64,000 nucleotides of DNA, from assembly GCA_015492245.1 (NCBI GenBank), contig WGFM01000017.1, forward strand, positions 102,693 to 166,692. The letters run 5' to 3'. The notes beneath the pieces were generated by a model. That model worked only from the letters and a program-made list of their open reading frames with translations. It was not told the DNA's origin and made no database searches. The stretch is from Deltaproteobacteria bacterium (lineage in GTDB: Bacteria; Desulfobacterota; GWC2-55-46; DRQE01). The translations under genes were made by a program, and so were the position numbers. This document shows, piece by piece, positions 1 through 9,351 of this stretch (the stretch's first letter is position 1; each line of letters begins with the position of its first letter).

Positions 1-438
1 CAGCTCCTCGAGTTTCTGGGCAACTATTGGATCATCGTTCGTGTAGGGTAGCACGGTGAACCCCTCTTCAAGCAGTATCTTCGCTGCCTCAAGGAGTGCC
101 CTGGTATCAGGGAAGAGGGTCTTCCTGTCCCCTATGACCTCAAGCTTTACAAGCTCTGTGCCCAGGGCCTCCCTTGCAAGGTGTGCAGTGCGAACGGCCT
201 CTTCAACGGTGTAGCAATCCGCGGTGTTCGGAAGTATGGTGTACCTTGTGGTATCTATATGTGCAAGAAGTGTGTCCTGCGGGTTCGCAAGGTCCACCCT
301 TCTTACGGCCACGGTAACCACCTCCGTGCCAGATGCCTCGAGGGCCTGCTTCATCACCTCGTTGGATGAATACTTGCCTGTGCCCACCATGAGGCGTGAA
401 GAAAACTCCCATTTGCCTATCCTGAGTCTATCATCCAT
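1..438 (-). CDS. thiG: Thiazole synthase ThiG, partial at window edge
   Basis: Minus-strand translation from ATG at 438 ([29 protein letters not shown]...) has the ThiG N-terminus; follows thiS. Confidence 0.9.
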   Translation of the reverse strand, partial: MDDRLRIGKWEFSSRLMVGTGKYSSNEVMKQALEASGTEVVTVAVRRVDLANPQDTLLAHIDTTRYTILPNTADCYTVEEAVRTAHLAREALGTELVKLEVIGDRKTLFPDTRALLEAAKILLEEGFTVLPYTNDDPIVAQKLEEL

Positions 439-471
439 GGGACGGTATTCCTCCTTTCTCTCTATACTCTT

Positions 472-675
472 TTATCCGCCTCCTACCATGCGGACTATCT
501 CGACCCTGTCTCCCTCCTTGAGGGTGGTCAGATGGTGCTGGCTACGGGGCACTATCTCGCAGTTGAGCTCCACGGCAGTGCCCTGCTGTGGTATGTCAAG
601 ACCTTCAAGAAGTGTCTTCACAGTGGTGCCCTCTTCTACATCCATCGTCTTTCCATTCACCTGTATCTGTACCAT
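472..675 (-). CDS. thiS: Sulfur carrier protein ThiS
   Basis: Short beta-grasp protein MVQIQVNGKTMDVEEG... ending in Gly-Gly; between thiH-like and thiG. Confidence 0.92.
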   Translation of the reverse strand: MVQIQVNGKTMDVEEGTTVKTLLEGLDIPQQGTAVELNCEIVPRSQHHLTTLKEGDRVEIVRMVGGG

Positions 676-698
676 GAGTAACCCCCCTTGCAAGGTTC

Positions 699-2066
699 TT
701 ATAGATAAAGGTCTCTTCTGCCCTCTTCCAGCTCCTTGAGTTTTTTGAGCACATATTCTCTAACCCTTTCTTCCTTTATCTCTTCCAGTGCCCTTTTAAG
801 CGCGTTTTCGAAAGTCTCTTTCAGCCCATCGAGTTCTGCCTCGAGCATGTATTCTCTAAGCGTTATGATCGCATTTGCCTGGCAGAAGCCCTTCATAAGC
901 CCCTGCGATGTGATGGATGTAAATCGTCTACCCACTCTACCCACCCTGTAGCATGTGGCACAGAGGCTTGGCAGCCTGCCCTCTTCTATGACATCGAGCA
1001 TGACCTCAACAAGCCCTCTTTTATCGTCTGTCGAGAACTGCTCCAGGGTCTTTCCCCCCTGTCTGTATCCGCCGGGGTCTGTGCGCGAGGCCGCACTCAT
1101 CTGCGAGGCACCTGCCTTGAGAAGCTCCCTTCTCAACGAGGCACCCTCCCTCGTTGAGACCACAACCCCTGCTGTGGGCACACTCAATCTGTATATGGCG
1201 GCAATCTTTTTAAGCTCCTGGTCCGTAACACCGTATCTGGTGAGCCTTTGTTCTGTAAGCACCGCACCCCTTGCAGGCCTCATCCTTGGAATAGATATGG
1301 TGTGGGCATGGGTGCCATAGCTTCTGAAAAGATAGATGGAGTGCATGACAGTTGCGAGCACATCGAAGCGGTAATCATAAAGCCCCAGGAGTGCGCCTAT
1401 GCCCACATCGTCGAAGCCTGCCTCGATGGCCCTGTCCATAACCGTAAGGCGCCGGATGTAATCGCTCTTCGGCCCCTTTGGATGCATCTGCTTGTAGGTG
1501 GGCCTGTGGTATGTCTCCTGGAAGACCTGGAAGACCCCGTAGCCTGCCCTCTTGAGCTCCCTCAGGGCCTCCACCTCCATGGGCGGGGCGTTGAGATGCA
1601 CTATTCTTATACCTGTCTCTCTGTGTATTGCCCTTATGGCCTTTACAAGATAGTCCACCCCTGCCTCCGGGTCCTCGCCCACCACCAGAAGAAGCCTCTT
1701 GAAACCCATACCTTCAAGGGTCCTCGCCTCTTCCACCACCTCTTTTTCATCGAGCCGCCTTCTTGGCAGCTCCCTGTTGGGACTTCTGAACCCACAGTAC
1801 CTGCAGGAGTTCACACAGTGGTTCGAAAGATAAAGGGGTGCGAAAAGGACCACCCTGTCTCCAAAGACCTTTCTTTTGACCCTGTCTGCCCGCTCATAGA
1901 CAAGGCTCAAGTGTTCTGGTTCTGTAACATTCAGAAGCCTTACCACCTCATGGGGCACGATTCCACCAAGCCCCTGGGCCTTACCCAGTATGGCAAGGAG
2001 CTCCTCTCTCTCTGGCTCTTCCCTGTCCTCTATGAGCCTCAGTATCTCTTTTTCATCTATTATCAT
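699..2066 (-). CDS. Radical SAM tyrosine lyase, ThiH/HydG family (HydG-type C-terminal cluster motif)
   Basis: CVNSCRYC radical SAM motif; C-terminal CATC-X22-C; first gene after a TPP riboswitch, followed by thiS and thiG. Confidence 0.85.
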   Translation of the reverse strand: MIIDEKEILRLIEDREEPEREELLAILGKAQGLGGIVPHEVVRLLNVTEPEHLSLVYERADRVKRKVFGDRVVLFAPLYLSNHCVNSCRYCGFRSPNRELPRRRLDEKEVVEEARTLEGMGFKRLLLVVGEDPEAGVDYLVKAIRAIHRETGIRIVHLNAPPMEVEALRELKRAGYGVFQVFQETYHRPTYKQMHPKGPKSDYIRRLTVMDRAIEAGFDDVGIGALLGLYDYRFDVLATVMHSIYLFRSYGTHAHTISIPRMRPARGAVLTEQRLTRYGVTDQELKKIAAIYRLSVPTAGVVVSTREGASLRRELLKAGASQMSAASRTDPGGYRQGGKTLEQFSTDDKRGLVEVMLDVIEEGRLPSLCATCYRVGRVGRRFTSITSQGLMKGFCQANAIITLREYMLEAELDGLKETFENALKRALEEIKEERVREYVLKKLKELEEGRRDLYL

Positions 2067-2090
2067 CCTGTTTCTTCCCGAAATAGATAA

Positions 2091-2110
2091 GGCCGCCCAG
2101 CTGGGCGGCC
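2091..2110 (-). promoter_or_regulatory. Perfect 20-nt palindrome (GGCCGCCCAGCTGGGCGGCC) between TPP aptamer and first CDS; probable riboswitch expression platform
   Basis: Perfect inverted repeat 25 nt upstream of the ATG at 2066; minus strand continues TTATCTATTTC. Confidence 0.6.
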
Positions 2111-2159
2111 TCAAAGTGTGTCGATACGATTACCCTACGGCTCTCTAATGGTGAAGACA

Positions 2160-2270
2160 CTTTAAGCCCGACCGCTTCCCTACGCTGGCATTATCCAGAT
2201 CAGGTTCAAGGGGTCTTCCCTTACCCATGGGAACTCTCAGCCCCTCCACAGGGGCTCCCCCAGCAGCCTG
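2160..2270 (-). ncRNA. TPP (THI-box) riboswitch
   Basis: Minus strand contains CTGAGA ... ACCTGATCTGGATAATGCCAGCGTAGGGAA upstream of the thi genes. Confidence 0.95.
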
Positions 2271-2351
2271 GAAAATATACATGCTCCCTCAAAGATTAAG
2301 ATACCAGCAATCGACCATACTGTCAAGTGCTCTGGGATGGCGGGTGTAGCC

Positions 2352-5240
2352 TCAACCAGCCCTGAGCACAGGTTTCAGGTATCGGCCGGTATGGCTCCCC
2401 TTTGTTCTTGCGATCTTTTCTGGTGTGCCCTCGGCAACCACCGTGCCACCATGTTCGCCACCTTCTGGGCCAAGGTCTATTATGTGGTCTGCCGTCTTTA
2501 TGCAATCGAGGTTGTGCTCAACCACGATAACGGTGTTGCCTGCATCGACCAGTCTTCCGAGCACCGTAAGAAGCTTCTTTATATCGTCTGGATGGAGCCC
2601 TGTTGTGGGCTCATCGAGTATGTAGAGCACCCCGCCTTCCTCACCACCAAGAAGCTCACGGGCGATCTTAAGCCTCTGTGCCTCACCACCTGAAAGGGTC
2701 AGTGCAGATTGTCCAAGCCTCAAGTAGCCAAGGCCAACCTCCCGCAGAAGGGAGAGCCTCTTTACAAGATGTGGCAGCGGGGCAAAAAACCTGAATGCCT
2801 CGTCAAAGGTCATCTGCAATACATCGTATATGTTACGGTTGTTGTGTTTTATCTTGAGTATCTCGGGTTTGTATCTTCTGCCGTTACAGACACTGCAGTC
2901 TATGTATACATCTGGAAGAAAATACATCTCCACCTTCTCCACCCCCTCGCCCTTGCAGGCCTCACACCTTCCGCCAGGCACATTGAAGGAAAAGCTGCCT
3001 GCACCAATTCCCTGCTCTCTTGCTGGCCTCAAGGAGGCGAAGAAATGGCGTATATCGTCGAACCCACCCATGTAGGTTATGGGGTTGCTCCGCGGGGTCT
3101 TTCCTATGGGTTCCTGGTCTATAAGTCTTACATCCTGAAGGTGCTCCGCACCCTCTATCGAGTGGTATGGAAGGGGTCTGTCCGCCTTTATGCCGAACTT
3201 GAGGGCAAGGGCGTTGTAAAGGGTGTCCATAACGAGGCTGCTCTTGCCAGAGCCCGAAACCCCTGTAACGCAGATGAAGGTGTTGAGGGGAAACCTTACA
3301 TCCATCCCCTTAAGGTTGTTCCCTCTTGCCCCTCTTATTGTGAGTTCTTTTCCACTGCCCTTTCGCCTCCATCGTGGCACATTTATCTTGAGTTCTCCCC
3401 TGAGGTATCTTGCCGTGAGGGTGCTGGCAGCTCCCATGAAGTCCTTTCTGGGGCCGTTGTATACTATCCTTCCACCCATCTCTCCTGAGCCTGGGCCCAG
3501 CTCCACCATGTGATGGGCCTCTTTTATTATGGATTGATCATGCTCCACAATCACCACCGTGTTGCCCAGCCCCGATAGCCTTTTGAGCTGTCCAGTAAGC
3601 ATGGCCACATCCCTTGGATGAAGCCCTATGGAGGGCTCATCGAGTATGTAGAGCACCCCTGAAAGGGAGGAGGCAAGCTGGTTCGCAAGGGCCACCCTCT
3701 GGGCCTCCCCACCCGAAAGGGTGCGGGTAAGACGGTCAAGGGTTATGTAGCCAAGCCCTGTCTCTTCCAGAAAATCGAGCTTCAGGGTTATCTGCTTGAG
3801 CGCTTCCTTTGCTATCTCTCTTTCCACAGGGGTCAGCTCAAGGGTTTTGAAGAACCTTCTTGCCTCGCTCACCGTAAGGTGGTTTATCTCCGCTATGTTG
3901 AGCCCCCCGATGGTTACAAGAAGGGCCTTCTCCTTGAGCCTTGTGCCCCTGCAGGCAGGACACCTGAAGTGCCCCTTGTAGCGGGAGAGAAAGACCCTTA
4001 TGTGGAGCTTGTATCTTTTCGACTCCAAATATTCGAAGAACTCCTCCACCCCTTCGAAGTCCTCCGTGCCCCTGAACAGAAACTCCTTCTCTCTCTCAGA
4101 AAGTTCGCAGAACCTTTTGTCCAGGTCTATCCGGTATCTCTGTGCACATCTTTCCAGCTCTTCCTGCCACCAGCGGTAGGCAGGTTTTGTCCAGGGCTCA
4201 ATGGCACCTTCCCTCAGGGTGAGGGATTTATCTGGAACAATCTTGTCTTCGTCGTATTTGAGTACATTGCCAAAGCCCTTGCATTCAGGACATGCACCCA
4301 CAGGATGGTTGAAAGAGAAGAGTATGGGAGATGGGGTCTCAAGCTCTATATTGCATCTCGTGCATCTTAAAAGCCTTGAGAACCTAACAAGCCCTTCCTC
4401 CTCCACCCATACCCACATGTTTTCCCTGCCCTCACGAAAGGCTATCTCCACAGAGTCCGTAAGCCTCTGTTTTGTATCCTCCCCTGTGATGAGCCTGTCC
4501 ACAACCACATCTATTGTGCCAAGCCTTCTTATCTCCTCGATCGGTGGTTCCTCATAGCTTATGTCCATGACCCTTGATGTCCTTATTCTTACAAAACCCT
4601 TTTTCAATAGTTCATCTATGAGGGACTCTATGGCAGAGCCATCTCCATCCACCGGTATGGAGAATCCTATGTGAAGCCTTCTTCCCCTGTATTCTTTGAG
4701 AAGCCTGTAGACAACCCTGGTGGTATCCTGTGGGGTTACCTCCTTTTTGCATCCAGGGCAGTGGAGATTTCCAAGCCTTGCAAAGAGCACTCTCAGGTAG
4801 TCGTTAACCTCTGTTGCTGTGCCGACGGTAGAGCGGCTGGTGCGCACCGGGTTCTTCTGCTCTATGCTTATTGCAGGCCTTATGTTGTAGATTCTGTCCA
4901 CAAGGGGTCTTGCCATCCTCTCAAGAAAGAGCCTTGTGTATGTGGAAAGGGACTCCATGTAACGCCACCTGCCCTCTGCAAAGAGGGTGTCGAAGGCGAG
5001 CGACGATTTTCCAGACCCGCTTGGGCCAACGATGGCCGTGATTCTATCGTGGGGTATGGAGAGGGATATGTTCTTGAGGTTGTTCTGCCTGCACCCCTCT
5101 ATTAAAAGCTCATCCTTTACAGGTGGCAGGGGTGGTTCGGCGAAAGAAAGCTCTATCTTCTTTTTTACGCGCCCCATAAAAAGCCCTGAAATCCTCCGGT
5201 GAAAATACCTATTATAGCCTGTATCCACCATGAATGGCAA
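2352..5240 (-). CDS. uvrA: Excinuclease ABC subunit A (alternative start MGRVKKK at 5177)
   Basis: Two ABC ATPase modules (GPSGSGKSSL, LSGGEAQR twice), zinc-finger CXXC motifs, UvrA-wide similarity. Confidence 0.93.
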   Translation of the reverse strand: MPFMVDTGYNRYFHRRISGLFMGRVKKKIELSFAEPPLPPVKDELLIEGCRQNNLKNISLSIPHDRITAIVGPSGSGKSSLAFDTLFAEGRWRYMESLSTYTRLFLERMARPLVDRIYNIRPAISIEQKNPVRTSRSTVGTATEVNDYLRVLFARLGNLHCPGCKKEVTPQDTTRVVYRLLKEYRGRRLHIGFSIPVDGDGSAIESLIDELLKKGFVRIRTSRVMDISYEEPPIEEIRRLGTIDVVVDRLITGEDTKQRLTDSVEIAFREGRENMWVWVEEEGLVRFSRLLRCTRCNIELETPSPILFSFNHPVGACPECKGFGNVLKYDEDKIVPDKSLTLREGAIEPWTKPAYRWWQEELERCAQRYRIDLDKRFCELSEREKEFLFRGTEDFEGVEEFFEYLESKRYKLHIRVFLSRYKGHFRCPACRGTRLKEKALLVTIGGLNIAEINHLTVSEARRFFKTLELTPVEREIAKEALKQITLKLDFLEETGLGYITLDRLTRTLSGGEAQRVALANQLASSLSGVLYILDEPSIGLHPRDVAMLTGQLKRLSGLGNTVVIVEHDQSIIKEAHHMVELGPGSGEMGGRIVYNGPRKDFMGAASTLTARYLRGELKINVPRWRRKGSGKELTIRGARGNNLKGMDVRFPLNTFICVTGVSGSGKSSLVMDTLYNALALKFGIKADRPLPYHSIEGAEHLQDVRLIDQEPIGKTPRSNPITYMGGFDDIRHFFASLRPAREQGIGAGSFSFNVPGGRCEACKGEGVEKVEMYFLPDVYIDCSVCNGRRYKPEILKIKHNNRNIYDVLQMTFDEAFRFFAPLPHLVKRLSLLREVGLGYLRLGQSALTLSGGEAQRLKIARELLGGEEGGVLYILDEPTTGLHPDDIKKLLTVLGRLVDAGNTVIVVEHNLDCIKTADHIIDLGPEGGEHGGTVVAEGTPEKIARTKGSHTGRYLKPVLRAG

Positions 5241-5261
5241 CTATTCTGTAAGAAGAGTGCC

Positions 5262-5436
5262 TTGAGATACATCGCTAAGGTTGAAGACAACCCTTGCCTT
5301 CAGCGGAGATTTACGAAAGCTATCCTGCCAGAAGGGTTAGCTCCTCTTTCCAGAGGGCATTTCTGTTGAAACTCAGGCCGGAAAGGGCTGCCACAAGGAC
5401 AACCATCAAGGATAGTTCTGTAAGACCATATCTTAC
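5262..5436 (-). pseudogene. Decayed remnant of a TPR-containing polytopic membrane protein
   Basis: Minus-strand fragments RYGLTELSLMVVLVAALSGLSFNRNALWKEELTLLAG* and, in the next frame, FRKSPLKARVVFNL resemble the W(K/R)(D/E)E-TLW...KSP-KAR-NLG junction of such proteins; stop and frameshift between. Confidence 0.5.
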
Positions 5437-5610
5437 CGTATGGGTGTACATGGGTTTACATCTTTACCATCAAAGTGTGGCAAAGGGGAAAACAGGGTAT
5501 CACCGGGCTGTGGTTGCAAACATGGTTATCAGGATACCAGCCTGCGCGGGCCTTTTCAACACCCTGTAAGCTGTGGAGGTGGGCTGTGGCGGGAACACTG
5601 GCCTCTTTCC

Positions 5611-6651
5611 CTACTTGAGGGCGTCTTTTTCACTTTCGATTGTAAGATAGATTATCGCCTTAAGCCCTCTTTCGTCCTTTACCAGTGTACGTACATCCGG
5701 ACTGGGCAGGGTCTTTATAACGATGCTCTTTCCTGGTTCAGACTCCTCTATAAGCTTTATATCCCTGTAGGGCTCTTCTTTAAGCTCTATAGGGGTTTCT
5801 GAGCTGAACTCCACCATCCTTTCTGCCCCTGTGCCAGACAGGGTTCTTAAAAATTTTACCGGTGCGTTAAGTAGCTTGAGCCTTGTAGCATCAATGTGGC
5901 AAGAAAGTTTCTGCCCCTTGAGGTTTATCCTGTATGTCCAGTTTATCTCCCTTGCAGAGAACTCTATCCTGAAAGTATGGTGCTTCGAAATATTCGATGC
6001 AGGTCGCACCACCACAAATCCAAAAGGTGTGGAGGCTCTGGTATCTTTGGTTACAAATACCCTGTCTTCCCTGACTATGGCACCAGAATAGTTGCAGGCC
6101 CTTATACTGTAGAGTCCCTCGGGGTGGCCTGTCATGTCTATTGTGATCCTGTCTTCTTCGGACCCCAGTATTGTGCCAGAGACCACTCTGTCTTTTCTGT
6201 CGTATACAAAAATGGTGGATGCACCAGACCCCTCGGGGCTGTATTCGATAAACTTTCGAAATAGCCTTACCTGGCCCGAAAGCCTTCCGCTGTGGATGAT
6301 GATGGGGCCATCTCTGTCAATGGCAGACACATCACCGCTGTCAAATACGAATACACCCGTGGGGCGAACACTCTCAAGCTCCACATCTGTTATGTTCCAG
6401 AAAAAAGGATTGGCCAGAAGAACCCTGAAGACAAAGGCTGTATCTCTCTTCAACCTTACAGGGGGCTGCGGGTTATCACCCCTTTTTTCCACAACCCCTC
6501 CGCCAGGGCTCTCTCTGAACAGAAGCCCCTCTTCCCGAAGAACCCTGTGGCAGTCCTCTGTGGGCTCAAGCCTTATGCCGGAACAGAACCTGTCCCTGTA
6601 ATAGGCATGATGTGTCTCTATGGTGAGGACTCTGCCAGGATGATGGCTCAT
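5611..6651 (-). CDS. Uncharacterised 346-aa protein; N-terminus resembles a family found in contractile-injection/phage-tail-like loci
   Basis: Long ORF; N-terminal ETHHAYYRDRFCSGIRLEPTEDCHRVLREEGLLFRESPGG motif; family assignment from memory only. Confidence 0.55.
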   Translation of the reverse strand: MSHHPGRVLTIETHHAYYRDRFCSGIRLEPTEDCHRVLREEGLLFRESPGGGVVEKRGDNPQPPVRLKRDTAFVFRVLLANPFFWNITDVELESVRPTGVFVFDSGDVSAIDRDGPIIIHSGRLSGQVRLFRKFIEYSPEGSGASTIFVYDRKDRVVSGTILGSEEDRITIDMTGHPEGLYSIRACNYSGAIVREDRVFVTKDTRASTPFGFVVVRPASNISKHHTFRIEFSAREINWTYRINLKGQKLSCHIDATRLKLLNAPVKFLRTLSGTGAERMVEFSSETPIELKEEPYRDIKLIEESEPGKSIVIKTLPSPDVRTLVKDERGLKAIIYLTIESEKDALK

Positions 6652-6934
6652 CTCTTATAACGAGGCTGATACAGAAGAACACAGCAGCAATGAGAAACCC
6701 TATCTGCCCCCCAGACTTTGTTTAAATTGATAGCCATATGGTGAATCCGGTCAATAAAACATGGAATGTTTTTACCATTGTTTACACCATAATGTCAAGT
6801 CTAAAGTGTGTTGGCACACCTGTGAAGACATGGAGGTCGGCATATGGGGGTTACCGCAGGCAGGTCGGCCTGCAGCTGTTTTTTTGTCTCCAGGAGGCTC
6901 CATCCTTTCTTGACGCCCCCCGTGTGGGGGCATT

Positions 6935-8032
6935 TCAATCGTAATAGTCACCAAGAAGGTGGGTATTGCCCACATTCACCCTTTTTAGTCCCTGGGCAAG
7001 GGCTGCCCTCTTGCATCTTTCAGCATGCTTGCGGGAGGTTGGCGGAAGGTCCTTGAGGTGGTGTGAGGGATAGAAGGCGAGCAGTGAGTACGGTATATTC
7101 TGGTCTATCTCTGCTATGAATCGGGCTATGGCCTCTATCTCTTCTGTGTCCACATAGCCCGGCACAAGGAGTGTGCTTGCGGCAAGAAGAGGAGGCTCTC
7201 TTCGTCTCTTTACGAGCCCACCTATGTGGGAAAAGTTCTCGAAGGTTCTGCTGTTGGTAACCCCTGTAAGGGCCACATGGAGCTCTTCCGAATATGCCTT
7301 GAGGTCAAACTTCACTGTGCCACCTGTCCTGAGTGAGACATCCACCATCCTGACACACAGCTCCGTGGCCATGGAGCCGTTGGTCTCCCAGCATATCCTC
7401 AGTATGGGAAGCCTTTTTATCCTCTGTGCCGTCTCGCAGGCTCTCAAGGCATGGAGGATCTGGGGGGTTGGGTCTCCTCCGAAAAAACATATACAACTTG
7501 TCCTCTCATCCACGCAGCCGGCAAGGTCGTCGCTTCTTGTGTAGCGTTGCTCGAAGACCCCTTTCTTCCACTGCCAGTTCTGGCAGAAAAGGCAATCGAA
7601 GGTGCAGCTGTTGTAGAACACGGCAAGGTTTCTGTAGCCCCACTCACCATCCCTTTTCAGTGCATACTGTGGGTATCCACAGCCTGTGGTTGCCGCACAC
7701 ACCCATGCTGCCACACAGTTTGTGGGCAGTCCATCGTAATACCAGGTGAGGTTACCCCCTTCGAGGAGCCTATCCTCGTTATTAAGTCTTGCGCCGCAGT
7801 ATCCTCTTCTACCCTCTCCAATAACGCATCCGTTTACACAGAGGCCACACCTTATCCCTTCCTCGTCCCTGGGAGGCTCTTCAGGAAGGCCACTCAACCC
7901 CCTTGTTGCCCTGTGGACAGTCCTCAGGTGGCCAAGCACCTCGCTGTCGCCCCCCTTTATACAGCCTGCACACACACCAAGTGCCTCTGCTATAAGTGGT
8001 GAGCTTTTACTGCAGAAAAGACACCCTGCCAC
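6935..8032 (-). CDS. Radical SAM protein, PflA-like activating enzyme family
   Basis: N-terminal Cys motifs and CTFDCLFCQNW radical SAM signature. Confidence 0.8.
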   Translation of the reverse strand: MAGCLFCSKSSPLIAEALGVCAGCIKGGDSEVLGHLRTVHRATRGLSGLPEEPPRDEEGIRCGLCVNGCVIGEGRRGYCGARLNNEDRLLEGGNLTWYYDGLPTNCVAAWVCAATTGCGYPQYALKRDGEWGYRNLAVFYNSCTFDCLFCQNWQWKKGVFEQRYTRSDDLAGCVDERTSCICFFGGDPTPQILHALRACETAQRIKRLPILRICWETNGSMATELCVRMVDVSLRTGGTVKFDLKAYSEELHVALTGVTNSRTFENFSHIGGLVKRRREPPLLAASTLLVPGYVDTEEIEAIARFIAEIDQNIPYSLLAFYPSHHLKDLPPTSRKHAERCKRAALAQGLKRVNVGNTHLLGDYYD

Positions 8033-8095
8033 GGCCGCCCCCTTAAGCCTTTTGTATTGATTCGTCCCCTACCATATATTATAATCGATTTTAAC

Positions 8096-8623
8096 ATGGA
8101 AAAGTCGAAAATTTCAAAATTTCTTAAGGCCTTCTTTACAATCCACTGGGGGGGGCTCTTCCTCGCTGTTGCCCTTCTGCACCTTGCTGTGGGAAGCTAT
8201 TTTGCCTCCTACCTGATTCTACCCGAAAGGTTCGGCGTCCAGGCAGAGGGCACTGTGCTCGAAAAGAAGGCAGACAGGTTCCTGCGAAGGGGTGTTACAT
8301 ACACAATAGTATACTCCTTCACAGACAGCAATGGGAACACCATAAGGGACCAACGCATGGTTGCAAAGGAATTTTTCGAGAAAGTCAGGGCAGGGGATCC
8401 CATAAGGACGAGCTATATGAGTGTGTTCCCGGCATTCAACACCATTGAGGGGGTACTGGGGAGGATAAAAGTAGTTGTCCTGTTCTATGCCGGTGTGGTG
8501 CTCACGGTGCTGGCACTCCTTGTGCTCGGGGTGGAACTGAGAAAGATACGCGACAGCGAGCCCGACAACCTCTTCCTGCGGCTGGAAAAGATGAAGAAGG
8601 CAAGGGGTCATTCCTCTGGCTGA
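8096..8623 (+). CDS. DUF3592-like membrane protein
   Basis: Two hydrophobic segments flanking an extracytoplasmic domain (TYTIVYSFTDSNGNTIRD). Confidence 0.55.
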   Translation: MEKSKISKFLKAFFTIHWGGLFLAVALLHLAVGSYFASYLILPERFGVQAEGTVLEKKADRFLRRGVTYTIVYSFTDSNGNTIRDQRMVAKEFFEKVRAGDPIRTSYMSVFPAFNTIEGVLGRIKVVVLFYAGVVLTVLALLVLGVELRKIRDSEPDNLFLRLEKMKKARGHSSG

Positions 8624-9351
8624 TGCCTCCTCTCTATCCGGGTAAGGATTCCCCTCATCATGCTGACCTCCTTCTTCATAAGCGAGGTTCTGCCAAAGAG
8701 CTTGCGGAAGTTTCGCATAACACTTTCAAGAAGGAACTCGCCTTTTCTATCGGGGTCTCCATAGCCAAGAAGCCTCAGTGTCCTTTCAAGGTGCTCGTAC
8801 ATCCTTTCCACATCTTCCTTGTCGCAGGCAACTATTTTGTGCTCTGCCTTCCTCCCGCTCATCATGAAAAGGTTGTGGCAGACCACCATGACCGCATGGC
8901 TCAGATTGAGCGATGGATAATCTTCTGCAGAAGGTATCTCAAACAGCATATCGCAGCGTGAGAGCACAGGGTTTTCAAGCCCCCGGTCCTCCCTGCCGAA
9001 GAGGATGGCCACCCTGTTATTTCTGCTCCTGTCGTAGATTGTGGGCAGGGCCTCGTCCATTGTAAGAAGTGGCTCGCGAAACTTTCCCTTTCTTCTGGTG
9101 GTTCCTGCAACAAGCCTTACTCCCTCAAGGGCCTCTTCGATATTGCCGCAGATTCGTGCCTTGAGCAGAACATCCTTTGCCCTGCATGCCATCGAATAGG
9201 CATCGTCGTTTCTGAACTCTGCAGGGTTTAGGAGCACAAGGTTCTCGAACCCTGTGTTCTTGAGCACCCTTGCACAGCTACCCATGTTATGGGCACCCTG
9301 GGGCTCAACAAGCACTATGTCCACATACCTGAACTCGCTCAACCCCATCAA
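8608..9351 (-). CDS. SPOUT-class RNA methyltransferase, TrmJ-like
   Basis: VDIVLVEPQGAHNMGSCARVLKNTGF, FGREDRGLENPVLSRCD and IPSAEDYPSLNLSHAVMVVCHNL motifs. Confidence 0.85.
   Translation of the reverse strand: MMGLSEFRYVDIVLVEPQGAHNMGSCARVLKNTGFENLVLLNPAEFRNDDAYSMACRAKDVLLKARICGNIEEALEGVRLVAGTTRRKGKFREPLLTMDEALPTIYDRSRNNRVAILFGREDRGLENPVLSRCDMLFEIPSAEDYPSLNLSHAVMVVCHNLFMMSGRKAEHKIVACDKEDVERMYEHLERTLRLLGYGDPDRKGEFLLESVMRNFRKLFGRTSLMKKEVSMMRGILTRIERRHQPEE

Noticed and set aside
699-2066. HydG motif as evidence for an [FeFe]-hydrogenase maturation locus
   Set aside because: No hydE, hydF or hydA in the window; TPP riboswitch and thiS/thiG context point to thiamine synthesis.
1248-2090. 280-aa plus-strand ORF opposite the ThiH/HydG-like gene
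   Set aside because: Antisense shadow; the minus strand has a clear radical SAM protein.
6652-6720. Minus-strand TM-like peptide KSGGQIGFLIAAVFFCISLVIRDEPSSW
   Set aside because: No plausible start codon or RBS, out of frame with the downstream orphan gene; could be a remnant but unsupported.
6780-6935. Possible CRISPR repeat or mobile-element end near GCCCCCCGTGTGGGGGC
   Set aside because: Only single hairpins; no repeated units or flanking duplications. Best read as a terminator-like hairpin after the radical SAM gene.
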